Source: Bacteroidota bacterium (lineage in GTDB: Bacteria; Bacteroidota; Bacteroidia; Bacteroidales; UBA4417). Taken from it: DNA of 10,322 nt. How positions within the stretch are numbered: position 1 is the first letter of the stretch; the number at the start of each line of letters is the position of its first letter. Location of the stretch: the NCBI GenBank assembly GCA_020048595.1, contig JAIFMH010000297.1, positions 1 to 10,322 on the forward strand, in the 5' to 3' direction. Below, piece by piece: positions 1-9,025 of the stretch. Made by a program: the position numbers and the translations under genes. Below the pieces are notes generated by a model that made no database searches, was not told the origin of the DNA, and was given only the letters and a program-made list of their open reading frames with translations.

Positions 1-2512
1 TGGAAAAGCTATCGGTTGGGAAGCTATTAAACACAGGAAGTGATGGGTCGCATAACAAGCCTAATGTATGGGCTTTTTGAAAATTCTTGAAAAGTGAATT
101 CCAGAATACAGTTGTAAAACAACTCTCCCTGTAGCCATCTTTAAGTGATTGTTTTTTTGGTAAAAGCAAAACACTTTCGCCCAACTCCAATGCCTTCTTT
201 GCATTATTGTCCCACTTTTCAAAAACTTTAACTTTACTATCACTTGCTTCCATCTCGGAAGGATATACCCAAATATCCCAGGTGTTTTTTATTTCTGTTG
301 CTGGGATTTCAATTGATAAGATCAATTTTTGTGGTGCTGCTATTTTATTTAATGATACCGAGATATCACCCAGAGAACTCAAACCGCCGGTAGGGATATT
401 ATTTTTTGCAAACTGCCCTTTAAATAATACTATACCATTTTCGGAAGCAATTGACCATATAGGTTGTGTTTTTAATATGTCCTTTTCACCAAAATTTGCT
501 ACTTCAGCATTTGCAGTAAAAGTTTCGTTTTGTTTCCACACCCGTTTTTCCATTCTGGCCAATGGAACAATGGGCGAACAATACATACGATGCTGTTTGG
601 GTGAAACGATTCCTTTTGATTCCCAAAAAGCATCTAAAATTCCAACAACAGCAAGATTCTGTCCTTGATAATCTGTTATTCCCAACAGGCAGATACCTCC
701 GAAATTTGGGGTCCTTAAAGCAGATTCTATTTCTTCTTTATACAGTAAAGAGGCAAACTTCCCCGAAGCCATAGCAAAATCAGCGGCATATTCAAGCATA
801 CCTTTCTTATCTAAGGATTCTTTGATTCTCTCATAGTTTGTGTTTTCCAAAATACCAGTGTACTTTGAAATCTCCTCTAAGTGTGGAAACATCGCCCATT
901 GACCTGCCTCGTGAGAAACGATTGGAACATCAAAATCTCTTATAGCGTTTCGGTAATCACTTTTTGTTTCAGGTGCTTTTGTATTAAACCTGGTTGATGT
1001 AACCACATCACCACCGCCCCATTCAATGCCAACTAACAACTTGTCTTTCGTTCCGGCGTCAGCAGCTTCATAGAAGTCGTCAACACAATTCATCGCAAGG
1101 GGATGTGAAGTACAACTGTAAAGATGCCTTAGATCATATTGTTTGGCATCAATTATTGCTTTTTTGGTATTATCGTTATGGGTAAACCGCTCATTGCCTA
1201 ACGTTAACATACAGAAGGAAGGGTGATTGCCATAAGCATCTGAAATAGTTTTTAATTCTCTCATTGGATAATCCGCTGTAACATCTCCACCCCAGGCAGA
1301 AGGCAATTCTACCTGAAGGTAAAGGCCTAGCTCATCGGCAGCTTCAAACGCTGCTTCAGGCGGACACCATGTATGGAAACGAAGGCTATTTAGTCCATAC
1401 TCTTTTGCAACTCCCATCAACCTTAGCCAGTCTTGCTTTTCCATACTCGGATAGTTTTTGATTGGTGAAGCGCCGTCATATTCAGCTCGTCTCAGAAAGG
1501 TCTTTTTGTCATTTATCGTAAAATTCCCATTTTGCGTGGTGAAGCTTCGCATACCAAAAGTTGCATAGATAACATCTGCAACTATGTCATCCACTAAAAC
1601 CTCCATTTTTAACTCATACAAATTGGGGTTAAATTCTGACCACAATTCAATCGGTTTTGGAAGTAATAATTCCAAACTTTGTTTTTCAATGCTTTCACTT
1701 TTAATATGTATGGTCTTTAAATTTTCAAACTCGCTACCTGCTTTCTTTTTTCGCACCGAAAAGTTGACTACAATATCTTTATTTTGCTTACCGTTTTGTC
1801 CAATGGTGTAAGTAGTTTTTAGAGAGCCTTTTTCGATATTCGGAAAGATTTGTAAATTTTTTATATGTGAAGTATTCTGAACCTGCATCTCTATTCTCCC
1901 AACCACACCAGTCCATCCAACTCCGTTCTCTCCAACCACTCCATGACCTACCTGTCGGTATCGTTTATCGTTTTTATTTACAAATACAGTAATTATATGA
2001 TCACCTGAGCCTGTCAGTAAATTATTAATTTCAAATTTCTGTGGAGCTTCATAACCGGAGGCTTCACCGACTAATTTCCCATCCCAATACACAGTACTTA
2101 TACCAATGGTTCGTTCCATCGAAAAAATAACAGTTTTCCCATTCCAGTCTGTTGGAATAGTAACTGTACGTTGTATCCAAAATGGGCCATCATAATTTAT
2201 TTTTTTTTGCAAGCCCTCGGAAAATGCTTTTTCGGGATATAGTTTTACGCCAATATTGGATTCATCCATGGTTCCGGGTAAACGCATCCAATCGGAAACC
2301 AAATAATCACTTCCCCTAAAATATATAGAGTAATCCAGGTGTAAATCCTTTGTACTTGGCAACTGATGCTTATACCATTGCCTTTCATTTCCTTGATAAA
2401 AGACATCGAGGGCAACTCGCCACGCACCATCTAAACTTATTGTATTGGTTTGTTGCGCGAAGGCACACAATAACTGAAAGCCGCAAATGGCTGTAACTAT
2501 TAATTTTTTCAT
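1..2512 (-). CDS. GH2-like glycoside hydrolase, secreted, C-terminus beyond window
   Basis: My translation from the ATG at 2512 is open to base 1 (837 codons), so the gene is cut by the window edge, not broken. Residues 1-20 form a Sec signal peptide ending AFA before QQ, placing the enzyme in the periplasm or at the surface. Next come a jelly-roll sugar-binding domain (about 25-215), an Ig-like domain (about 215-335) and a TIM barrel (from about 340). The barrel holds RFHTWCPPEAAF (from R378), the GNE motif with E441 as likely acid/base, and SHEAGQW with E535 as likely nucleophile. The spacing of the two glutamates suits a retaining GH2-type enzyme. Beyond about residue 700 lies a less clear beta-rich region. 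It resembles a group of large Bacteroidota GH2-like proteins often annotated only as sugar-binding or beta-galactosidase; the substrate is unknown. It is the last visible gene of the locus, 182 bp after susD. The GH2 assignment is firm, the activity is not. Confidence 0.9.
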   Translation of the reverse strand, partial: MKKLIVTAICGFQLLCAFAQQTNTISLDGAWRVALDVFYQGNERQWYKHQLPSTKDLHLDYSIYFRGSDYLVSDWMRLPGTMDESNIGVKLYPEKAFSEGLQKKINYDGPFWIQRTVTIPTDWNGKTVIFSMERTIGISTVYWDGKLVGEASGYEAPQKFEINNLLTGSGDHIITVFVNKNDKRYRQVGHGVVGENGVGWTGVVGRIEMQVQNTSHIKNLQIFPNIEKGSLKTTYTIGQNGKQNKDIVVNFSVRKKKAGSEFENLKTIHIKSESIEKQSLELLLPKPIELWSEFNPNLYELKMEVLVDDIVADVIYATFGMRSFTTQNGNFTINDKKTFLRRAEYDGASPIKNYPSMEKQDWLRLMGVAKEYGLNSLRFHTWCPPEAAFEAADELGLYLQVELPSAWGGDVTADYPMRELKTISDAYGNHPSFCMLTLGNERFTHNDNTKKAIIDAKQYDLRHLYSCTSHPLAMNCVDDFYEAADAGTKDKLLVGIEWGGGDVVTSTRFNTKAPETKSDYRNAIRDFDVPIVSHEAGQWAMFPHLEEISKYTGILENTNYERIKESLDKKGMLEYAADFAMASGKFASLLYKEEIESALRTPNFGGICLLGITDYQGQNLAVVGILDAFWESKGIVSPKQHRMYCSPIVPLARMEKRVWKQNETFTANAEVANFGEKDILKTQPIWSIASENGIVLFKGQFAKNNIPTGGLSSLGDISVSLNKIAAPQKLILSIEIPATEIKNTWDIWVYPSEMEASDSKVKVFEKWDNNAKKALELGESVLLLPKKQSLKDGYRESCFTTVFWNSLFKNFQKAHTLGLLCDPSLPVFNSFPTDSFS

Positions 2513-2518
2513 ATCAAG

Positions 2519-2534
2519 ATTTGGATTTCCAAAT
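2519..2534. repeat. Short inverted repeat just upstream of the GH2 start codon
   Basis: ATTTGG and CCAAAT form a 6-bp inverted repeat around 4 nt (ATTT); the outer loop bases can also pair, giving 7 bp. It ends 6 bp before the ATG of the hydrolase gene, so in mRNA it would fold over the ribosome landing zone, and as DNA it could be an operator. The arms are short and AT-rich, so chance is a serious alternative. Confidence 0.25.
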
Positions 2535-2636
2535 TTCATCTTATGGACACTTTTCAAGAATTAAACTCAGCTTTAACTGCTGTTTTCGCTTTTACTCAAT
2601 AAAAAATCGCTATAGTAAAATGAATGCGGCGGCAAT

Positions 2637-2661
2637 AAAAGGGTGGTTTTTCCACCCTTTT
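2637..2661 (-). terminator. Intrinsic terminator or attenuator between susD and the GH2 gene
   Basis: A perfect 10-bp stem, AAAAGGGTGG with CCACCCTTTT, encloses a 5-nt loop. Read on the minus strand it begins 33 nt after the susD stop and is followed by TTTTATT, a short U-rich tail. Its symmetry also makes it plausible on the plus strand. Placed inside an apparent operon, it more likely reduces read-through from susCD into the enzyme gene, or protects the susCD mRNA 3' end, than stops all transcription. I found no convincing Bacteroidota promoter (TAnnTTTG) between it and the GH2 start. Confidence 0.65.
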
Positions 2662-2694
2662 AGAAGCGTCATTTCTTCGAAGTATAATTTGAAA

Positions 2695-4368
2695 CTACCA
2701 GTTTGGATTTTGCTCCAACTTTGGCTTTATCAGAATTTCTTTTGTTGGCAGAGGCCTTAAATAATGTTTTTCAGGGTTGAAAAACCTACCCGTACTGCTT
2801 TCAGCAACAATAAACCCCTCAGCATCCGTTTTGCTTTGCCAGCTTGCCTTTTTATAAGGGTTTTTATTGGAACCTGATATAAGAACAGGGTCTGTCCATG
2901 TTGTACCCACTATCTTTATCCCTCTTATATCCTGAATCATTTCTATTTCAGCGGTTTTCCACCTTCTTAAATCATCATATCTGAAATTTTCCAGAGCCAG
3001 TTCAACAGTTCTTTCCCTTCTTATTTCCGTTTTCATATCCAATCCATTCGATGAAACAGAAGCATTAGTCAATAATGGCATGTTTACCCTCTGCCGGATG
3101 AGATTTATTGATTTATCCAGATCAGCATCGGAAATTGATCCATTTTTCTCAAATGTAGCTTCAGCGTAAATTAGAAGCACTTCGGCATATCTTATTATAT
3201 GATTATCAAAATTGAAGTTAGGACTTTCTCCCTGAGTATTAGCATAAACATTTTCAGATGCATACTTATATATAGTATAACCAGTATTCGGTACCCTTTG
3301 TGGGTAGAAAGGCCAATTGGGTATTGGTGTTGGGTAACCTACTACACCAACACTGGTGCCAGGTATTATGATTGTCATTGCCATACGAGGATCACGGTTT
3401 TGAAACTCAGAAGTAGTCGTTCCATAACCTTTAAACAATGTCGAATTAGTAATAGGTATTCCATCGTTGCACAAATACATATCAGCTAATTTTTTGGTTG
3501 GCAGGTAACCAAGTCTTTGAATCAGAGCTGGGTACACTTGACCTTCGATATCCTTTTGATAGCGCCGGTCTAATATAATCTCCTTTGAATCATCTCCTTC
3601 TTCAATAAATAGATAGCGGTAGCTATTAGCACCCTTACCTGTGAATAAACTGTATTGAGCACTGGTAATTACACTTTGGGAAGCAGCGATTGCTATGTCA
3701 AGATACCCGTTTGCATTTGCATCACTACGATATTTACCCCATGTGCCTTCAAATAAGGCCACTCTCGCCTTTAAAGCATCTGCGGCTCCTTTGGTAATCC
3801 TGCCTTTGTCAGCAGCGACTAATGCTGTACTTACAGGCAGGTCGGTAGCAGCTTCAGTTAAATCCTGAAGAATAAAATCAACTATTTCCTTTCTGCTGGC
3901 TCTTGAACCATATAAAGCCTCACTATCTAAGTCCAAAACTTCAGTAATAAGAGGAACGCCACCATAAAGCCTTAATAATCGCCAATAATTATAAGCCCTG
4001 AAAAACTTTGCTTCCGCAGCATATACCTTAACATCTTCTGCTATTTCTACAGTTTTTGCCTTGGATATGATATTACAACATCTTCGGATATAGGCATAAG
4101 GCGAATTCCAATCGCCAGATGTTTCGCCGGGCTGATACGTGCCATTGCTTATTGAATTTGATGTGTTGAATGCAATATCTGATTCGGTATCACCAAAACC
4201 TAGTCCTTCTAATGAGTAATAAAGGTTATTTGCTCCCATCTTGAAGTCGGTAACAGTTTTCCAAAACGATGCGTCAGAAATTGTGTCCTTAGGTGTCAAA
4301 TCAAGATCCTTCGCACATCCCGAAAGCAGGATGGCAACAACGACTGATTTAAGAATTATATGTTTCAT
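2695..4368 (-). CDS. SusD/RagB-family glycan-binding surface lipoprotein
   Basis: This is the SusD partner of the upstream transporter, 557 residues. It caps the SusC barrel on the cell surface and binds the oligosaccharide to be imported. The chosen ATG gives MKHIILKS followed by a hydrophobic stretch and an LSGC lipobox (C18), so it is a lipoprotein. The frame is open further up, to an ATG at 4428 inside susC, but that start would spoil the signal peptide. An ATG two codons upstream (4374) is also possible. The SusD-like N-terminal helical domain shows AEAKFFRAYNYW and YGGVPL at about 118-140. The C-terminal SusD domain shows RRERTVELALENFRYDD and RRW at 450-470, and the protein ends in QNPNW, close to the usual QNPGY/W end. 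It starts 25 bp after the susC stop, so the two are cotranscribed. The family is certain; the ligand is unknown. Confidence 0.97.
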   Translation of the reverse strand: MKHIILKSVVVAILLSGCAKDLDLTPKDTISDASFWKTVTDFKMGANNLYYSLEGLGFGDTESDIAFNTSNSISNGTYQPGETSGDWNSPYAYIRRCCNIISKAKTVEIAEDVKVYAAEAKFFRAYNYWRLLRLYGGVPLITEVLDLDSEALYGSRASRKEIVDFILQDLTEAATDLPVSTALVAADKGRITKGAADALKARVALFEGTWGKYRSDANANGYLDIAIAASQSVITSAQYSLFTGKGANSYRYLFIEEGDDSKEIILDRRYQKDIEGQVYPALIQRLGYLPTKKLADMYLCNDGIPITNSTLFKGYGTTTSEFQNRDPRMAMTIIIPGTSVGVVGYPTPIPNWPFYPQRVPNTGYTIYKYASENVYANTQGESPNFNFDNHIIRYAEVLLIYAEATFEKNGSISDADLDKSINLIRQRVNMPLLTNASVSSNGLDMKTEIRRERTVELALENFRYDDLRRWKTAEIEMIQDIRGIKIVGTTWTDPVLISGSNKNPYKKASWQSKTDAEGFIVAESSTGRFFNPEKHYLRPLPTKEILIKPKLEQNPNW

Positions 4369-4393
4369 GATCATTAGTTTTAAGTTGAGGTTT

Positions 4394-7300
4394 TTAGAAT
4401 TTAATGTCAGCACCAAATGAAATAACATTACTCAGCGGATACGTTGCTTCATCCCCTCGTGTATCTTCCGGATCGTATGATTTATTCCATGTTCCTTTAC
4501 AAATAGTGAATAAATCCTTACCACTGGCATATATCCGGATGCTTTGCATTTTCAGGCTACTGCAAATTGCCTGGGGAATATTATAAGCCAGTGTTATCTG
4601 CTTAACTCTCAGGTAAGCCATATTATCAACACGCATGGCTGAAGTTCTCCAGTTCCAGTCCCTTAGCTCGTCAGCGCCAACAGCTCCAGGTGTTATACGT
4701 GGATATTTTGCATTTGGATTATCTACAGTCCAGTTTTTTCCATAAAAATATTCTAGCGGTTGATGCCAAACAAAGTAATAAGGCTGACCAAAATCGCCAT
4801 ATTTTATTTCACTCCTTTGACCAATGCCTTGTATAAACACACTTAAATCAAAGTTCTTATACGAGACATTGAGATTTGCTGAGTAGGTGTACCTTGGTAA
4901 TTTGTTACCTAAATATTGCATATCTCCCGTTGTACCTTGTGCAGGATCACCATAGGATGTAATTTTACCATCTCCGTCAATATCCTTGTACATTACATCT
5001 CCGATTCCAATAGTTGCAGGTATTCCCAGTAATTCTTTATATTTAGTCAATTGCTCTTCATTTTGAATAATTCCATCAAACTGGTAACCAAAATAGGAAT
5101 ACAGTGAGTATCCTTCCCGTGCATAATTTAACCCTTCATAATACGCATCATTTCCTTCAAGGTCAATGAGATTGTTTTTGGCGTCACTGAGTGAGGCTGA
5201 AACACTGTACCTGAAATCTCCTTTTTGCTCCGCCCATGTAACCGATGATTCCCAGCCTTTTGTTTCGAGTGTACCAGCATTATTTGTTGGCGGACTGCCT
5301 CCCAAAGTTGCAGGTACCTGTACTCCAACAAGCATGTCTTTATTTTTCTTGATAAAATAATCCAAACTAGCTGTTAATCGTGAATCTAAAACGGCAAAGT
5401 CGAGACCGGCATTCATAGTTTCAATAGTTTCCCAACTCCTGCTTGACGATGCTATGCTTGATTCGGCTCCTGATAATCCAACATTAGGTGATCCCAGGGG
5501 ATATGTACCATAAATATAAACAAGAGGTATGTAATCGTAGTTCCCAAAGCTTAGTTCCTGGTTACCTGCCTGGCCCCATGAACCTCTCAATTTAAATTTA
5601 TCAAATAAGTTCAATGATTTGAAAAATGCCTCCTCTGTCAAATTCCACGATGCTGATATAGCCGGGAATACTGCACTCCAACGTTTTTCTGGTGCAAATT
5701 TTGAACTCCCGTCCATTCTGGCTGTAATATCGACAAATATTTTATTACTGTATGAATAACTGAACCTACCAAAATATGAACTCAAAGCATTACCAGATGC
5801 ACTTCCGGTGAAATTCTTGGTATAATCCAATTTGGTTTTATCTGACAAGTTAAGGGTAAACAACTCGTTACTTGTAAAATTATACCCGGTTGTAGACTGA
5901 TATGCCCCATTATATTCTTCAAAAGCTGTACCCACCATCAGATTTAAATGATGCTTGGTAAAGAATGTCTTATTAAAGTCAAGGTAATTTGTAAATGTTT
6001 TATAGAGACTGGTAGAATTCGCATAATATGCCGAATTAGGATCGTTATAAATTCCCTGGCTACCTCCCGTCCAATCATACGCCTGAAATTTAGGGTAATT
6101 AGCATTTCCGTGCCAGTACCCAAGTTCAACTCCAATTTGAGAAATAAATTTTAAACCTTCAACAATCTTTACATCGGCCTTAAAATTGGTTGAGAATCTG
6201 GAATAATCGGATGTGCTCTCCCCCCCTTCAACTAAATCTGATACAGGATTACCGTACCCCTGATACTTATAATATTGACCGATAGAATTGTAAACAGGCA
6301 AATAGCTCCAGCTTCTACATAGAACTCTCAAAGCTTCCCCTAAAAAACTGGGTTCTGTTGTTACTGCATTGTCAAAAGTAGTCCTGGTTTCAATATTTAT
6401 CCGATTAAGCAAATTAAAATCATAATTTAATCTTAAGTTGTACCTGTTCGATTTATTTTCCCCATAATTAAAAATACCTCCATTTGATTCATAACCTGCT
6501 GAAAGCAAATAGGTATTATTATCACCTCCACCAGAAATGCTTAAATTATGCATCTGCTGAACACCTTTTCCATAGACAATTTCGTTCCAATCAAAGCTTT
6601 GATAAAAACCAGGGTAATTTTCTAAATATTTCATCCACCCCCCGTTTGGATCTGGTTCGGCATTGGCAGCAATTTTATCAAAAACAGATTGGTCTAATCC
6701 TATCTGTCCTATATTTGTCATACCTTCATCATACATCTCTGCCAACTGCATGGTATTGGCCATCTTCTTTAAATATTGCGGCGTTTTTATTCCATAATTA
6801 TATGAATAAGAAATGGTTGGCTTACCCTTCTTTCCTTTTTTAGTTGTAATTAATATGACCCCGTCAGCAGCACGAGCTCCGTAAATTGAAGCTGAAGCAT
6901 CCTTTAGCACAGTAACATCCGCAACATCGTTAGGATTAAGTATATCAATGTTTCCAGCAACCCCATCAATTAATACCAGAGGTCTGTTGCCATTAATTGA
7001 GGAATAACCCCTGATTTGTAAAGAATATCCCTCAGCACCCGGCTGACCGCTGCTACGGGTTACAGTTACACCCGACAAGGCTCCCTGCAATGCATCCATA
7101 GTATTGGTAATAGGCCTTGTTTCAAAGGTTTTGCTATCAGTTTTAACGATAGCCCCTGTTATAGCTCCTTTAACTTTAGTACCATATCCAATAACTACAA
7201 CTTCCTCCAGATTTTTAGCATCTGCAACCATTAGTACATCCAAACTGGACTTACCTTGCAAGTCAATAGTTTGCGATGTATATCCAATATATGAAAAAAT

Positions 7301-7861
7301 GAGTGTAGCATTTGCATCTGGAACCTCTAGTGAAAATTTACCATTAACATCAGTTATTGTTCCCCTGGTAGTTCCTTTTATTTGTATACTTACTCCCGGA
7401 AGTGTCCCGTTTTCATCTCTTACTGTTCCCGTTACTAAAATTTGTTGATTTTCATTCCCGGTTAGTTTATTGAAACCTTTACGATTAGCGTTATTTGTAA
7501 GGATAATCTGTTTTCCAACGCAAGTGTAAACCACATCCGTTTCCTTAAACATTTGCTTTAGGATTTCATCAATTCTTTGATTCTTTGCCGAAACGGTTAC
7601 TTTTCGGTTTACATCAATCAATTTAAGGTTGTAGAGGAAGAAAAAATCACTTTTTTCTTCAATTTGCAGCAAGGCATCTTTTACAGGTGCATCTTTGAGA
7701 TTTAGATTCAATCGGGTCGTCTGAGAGTAAACACTTTCGGCTCGTAATGAACCCAGGGAAATAAAAATGATGATTAAGGTTAGCTTCATTGTCATCAAGA
7801 TTTTTCTAAAGAGATGGTCATTTTTTGACCCCCATCCCGTGAGACATGGTCTTTTTTTCAT
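4394..7861 (-). CDS. SusC/RagA-family TonB-dependent transporter with STN signalling domain
   Basis: An outer-membrane glycan importer of 1155 residues powered by TonB-ExbBD. The start at the ATG giving MKKRPC matches the usual N-terminus of this class; the frame stays open to an ATG at 7903, and MKLTLI at 7789 is a third candidate. After a signal peptide ending near VYSQ (about residue 46) come an STN domain (about 49-122, LKDAPVKDALLQIEEKS), a carboxypeptidase-regulatory-like beta-sandwich (about 141-214), a TonB-box-like NLEEVVVIGYGT (217-228), a plug with the SusC signature LVLIDGV and DASASIYGARAADGVILITTKKG (to about 340), and a beta-barrel ending in SFGADIKF with the terminal Phe used for barrel insertion. 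The STN domain is the part known to contact FecR-type anti-sigma factors, and a FecR gene lies directly upstream. A G7 run on the coding strand (6220-6226) leaves the frame intact. Family very secure; cargo unknown. Confidence 0.97.
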   Translation of the reverse strand: MKKRPCLTGWGSKNDHLFRKILMTMKLTLIIIFISLGSLRAESVYSQTTRLNLNLKDAPVKDALLQIEEKSDFFFLYNLKLIDVNRKVTVSAKNQRIDEILKQMFKETDVVYTCVGKQIILTNNANRKGFNKLTGNENQQILVTGTVRDENGTLPGVSIQIKGTTRGTITDVNGKFSLEVPDANATLIFSYIGYTSQTIDLQGKSSLDVLMVADAKNLEEVVVIGYGTKVKGAITGAIVKTDSKTFETRPITNTMDALQGALSGVTVTRSSGQPGAEGYSLQIRGYSSINGNRPLVLIDGVAGNIDILNPNDVADVTVLKDASASIYGARAADGVILITTKKGKKGKPTISYSYNYGIKTPQYLKKMANTMQLAEMYDEGMTNIGQIGLDQSVFDKIAANAEPDPNGGWMKYLENYPGFYQSFDWNEIVYGKGVQQMHNLSISGGGDNNTYLLSAGYESNGGIFNYGENKSNRYNLRLNYDFNLLNRINIETRTTFDNAVTTEPSFLGEALRVLCRSWSYLPVYNSIGQYYKYQGYGNPVSDLVEGGESTSDYSRFSTNFKADVKIVEGLKFISQIGVELGYWHGNANYPKFQAYDWTGGSQGIYNDPNSAYYANSTSLYKTFTNYLDFNKTFFTKHHLNLMVGTAFEEYNGAYQSTTGYNFTSNELFTLNLSDKTKLDYTKNFTGSASGNALSSYFGRFSYSYSNKIFVDITARMDGSSKFAPEKRWSAVFPAISASWNLTEEAFFKSLNLFDKFKLRGSWGQAGNQELSFGNYDYIPLVYIYGTYPLGSPNVGLSGAESSIASSSRSWETIETMNAGLDFAVLDSRLTASLDYFIKKNKDMLVGVQVPATLGGSPPTNNAGTLETKGWESSVTWAEQKGDFRYSVSASLSDAKNNLIDLEGNDAYYEGLNYAREGYSLYSYFGYQFDGIIQNEEQLTKYKELLGIPATIGIGDVMYKDIDGDGKITSYGDPAQGTTGDMQYLGNKLPRYTYSANLNVSYKNFDLSVFIQGIGQRSEIKYGDFGQPYYFVWHQPLEYFYGKNWTVDNPNAKYPRITPGAVGADELRDWNWRTSAMRVDNMAYLRVKQITLAYNIPQAICSSLKMQSIRIYASGKDLFTICKGTWNKSYDPEDTRGDEATYPLSNVISFGADIKF

Positions 7862-7919
7862 ACCTTTGTAAAGATTAGAGTTAGCAACTAATTGTCTCGG
7901 CATTCATTCTTCGAAAAAG

Positions 7920-7968
7920 AATACCGGTCTTATGCCGGAGTTGATATTGAAGTATCTTCTCCGGTATT
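7920..7968. promoter_or_regulatory. Overlapping, mutually exclusive hairpins in the fecR-susC gap
   Basis: Three arms share a CCGG core. On the plus strand these are AATACCGG (7920-7927), CCGGAG (7935-7940) and CTCCGGTATT (7959-7968). The inner pair folds as CCGGAG/CTCCGG, with a further GATA/TATC pairing inside it. The outer pair AATACCGG/CCGGTATT gives an 8-bp stem that uses the same CCGG. Only one can form at a time. On the minus strand the outer stem is followed by CTTTTTC, a weak terminator tail. On the plus strand a T8 run (7967-7974) follows the hairpin, a much better tail. Possible roles are fecR terminator, susC leader attenuator, or a block to antisense transcription. The structure is visible in the bases; the role is inferred. 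Confidence 0.55.
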
Positions 7969-7972
7969 TTTT

Positions 7973-9025
7973 TTATTCCTTTTTCTTCATTAAAATTACT
8001 TTTTGTTTGGTGAATGTTCCATCAGGTAAAGGTTTACTTTCAACTATCCGATAATCGATAGGCGCTGAAATTTTAAGCATGTACAATACTTGCGAAAGAG
8101 TTTCATCGGAAAACGTAGCTTTATAAATATAATCATTGATCTCCGGGTCTTTAACAGAAATCTCTACATTAAACCAGCGGCTGAGTCGTTTAACAACCTC
8201 GTTCATTGAATCGTCCACGAAAATCAGGTCCCCATTACGCCAGGCTATATACTTTTTTACATCTACCTCTTCATAAGCTACTTTTTGTGATTTTTTTGTA
8301 TAAACTACCCTTTGACCCGGATGCATGAAACCATATTGCTTTTCACTGTTATCCGATTCTGAAAATAATTTAACCTTTCCGGTAACAAGAACTACTTCAG
8401 AAACAGACTCATCGTCGTAACTCACAACATTAAAAGAAGTTCCCAGAACTTCAACATTGAGTTCATTAGCATTTAGAAGAAAAGGTTGATTTTCATTTTT
8501 AGCAACTTCGAAATATGCTTCACCTTTCAATTTAACTTGTCTTTTATTCCCGGTAAACCTGAGCGGAAATTGTAAAGATGACCCTGAATTTAGCCAGACT
8601 TTAGTTCCATCACTGAGAGTGAGCTTCGATACCATGCCTTGCCTGGACGAAATCGTCTGAATTATGGATTCTGTTTCAGAAAGTTTTTTTAATGAAATGT
8701 TGCTTATTGTCATATATCCTGCATAAGCAACTAATGGTATTATAAGTATTGCAGCAATGCGCTGCAGAATTTTAATCCATCTGATACCTGAACCCTCCTG
8801 TTCAAGCATGGGACTAATTTTCTTTAATGCTTCGAATGAATTAAATTGTTCCATTTCCTGCAAAATGGGTATAGCATTCCATGCATATTGCATCTCCTGG
8901 AATAATTTTTCATTTTCAGGTGATTCTTTTCGCCAGCTATCAACAATCATTCGGCTTTCATCAGATATATCCCCGGATAAATAGCTGGCCAACAGTGCTT
9001 CTATATCGTTAAAATTAGTATTCAC
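7973..9025 (-). CDS. FecR-family anti-sigma factor
   Basis: A 350-residue inner-membrane regulator that holds the ECF sigma factor inactive and receives the signal from the STN domain of the SusC transporter. Visible parts are a cytoplasmic N-terminal anti-sigma region (about 1-83, with LLASYLSGDISDE at 11-23), one transmembrane helix (about 86-107, AAILIIPLVAYAGY), the periplasmic FecR domain (about 122-225, with LSDGTKVWLNSGS, GEAYFEV and VEVLGTSFNV), and a C-terminal DUF4974-type domain (about 268-345). Length and order are typical of Bacteroidota FecR proteins. The start is a GTG: the frame is closed by a TAA five codons upstream and the first internal ATG is at codon 26, which would remove part of the anti-sigma region. 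No Shine-Dalgarno sequence is seen. It lies 277 bp after the sigma gene, an unusually long gap that carries a promoter candidate, and 111 bp before susC. Confidence 0.95.
   Translation of the reverse strand: MNTNFNDIEALLASYLSGDISDESRMIVDSWRKESPENEKLFQEMQYAWNAIPILQEMEQFNSFEALKKISPMLEQEGSGIRWIKILQRIAAILIIPLVAYAGYMTISNISLKKLSETESIIQTISSRQGMVSKLTLSDGTKVWLNSGSSLQFPLRFTGNKRQVKLKGEAYFEVAKNENQPFLLNANELNVEVLGTSFNVVSYDDESVSEVVLVTGKVKLFSESDNSEKQYGFMHPGQRVVYTKKSQKVAYEEVDVKKYIAWRNGDLIFVDDSMNEVVKRLSRWFNVEISVKDPEINDYIYKATFSDETLSQVLYMLKISAPIDYRIVESKPLPDGTFTKQKVILMKKKE

Noticed and set aside
61..243. Minus-strand 60-residue frame that could suggest a frameshift in the hydrolase
   Set aside because: The hydrolase frame was checked in register at 2209, 1192, 910, 280 and 4 and has no stop, so no frameshift is needed; the short frame is in another register.
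207..774. Plus-strand open frames of 153 and 70 residues opposite the hydrolase gene
   Set aside because: They lie antisense to a continuous, domain-rich GH2-like frame and show no recognisable motifs; they are shadows.
2200..2208. A9 run on the coding strand of the hydrolase as a slippage or frameshift site
   Set aside because: It codes in frame (QKKI) and both sides continue the same domain; poly-A runs are expected in this AT-rich DNA.
4369..4428. Upstream extension of susD to an ATG inside susC
   Set aside because: It would add 20 residues before a good lipoprotein signal peptide and overlap the susC end; the ATG at 4368 is far better.
6220..6226. G7 run in susC as a phase-variation tract
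   Set aside because: The run is short, the frame is intact, and no other variable tract or invertible sequence is seen nearby.
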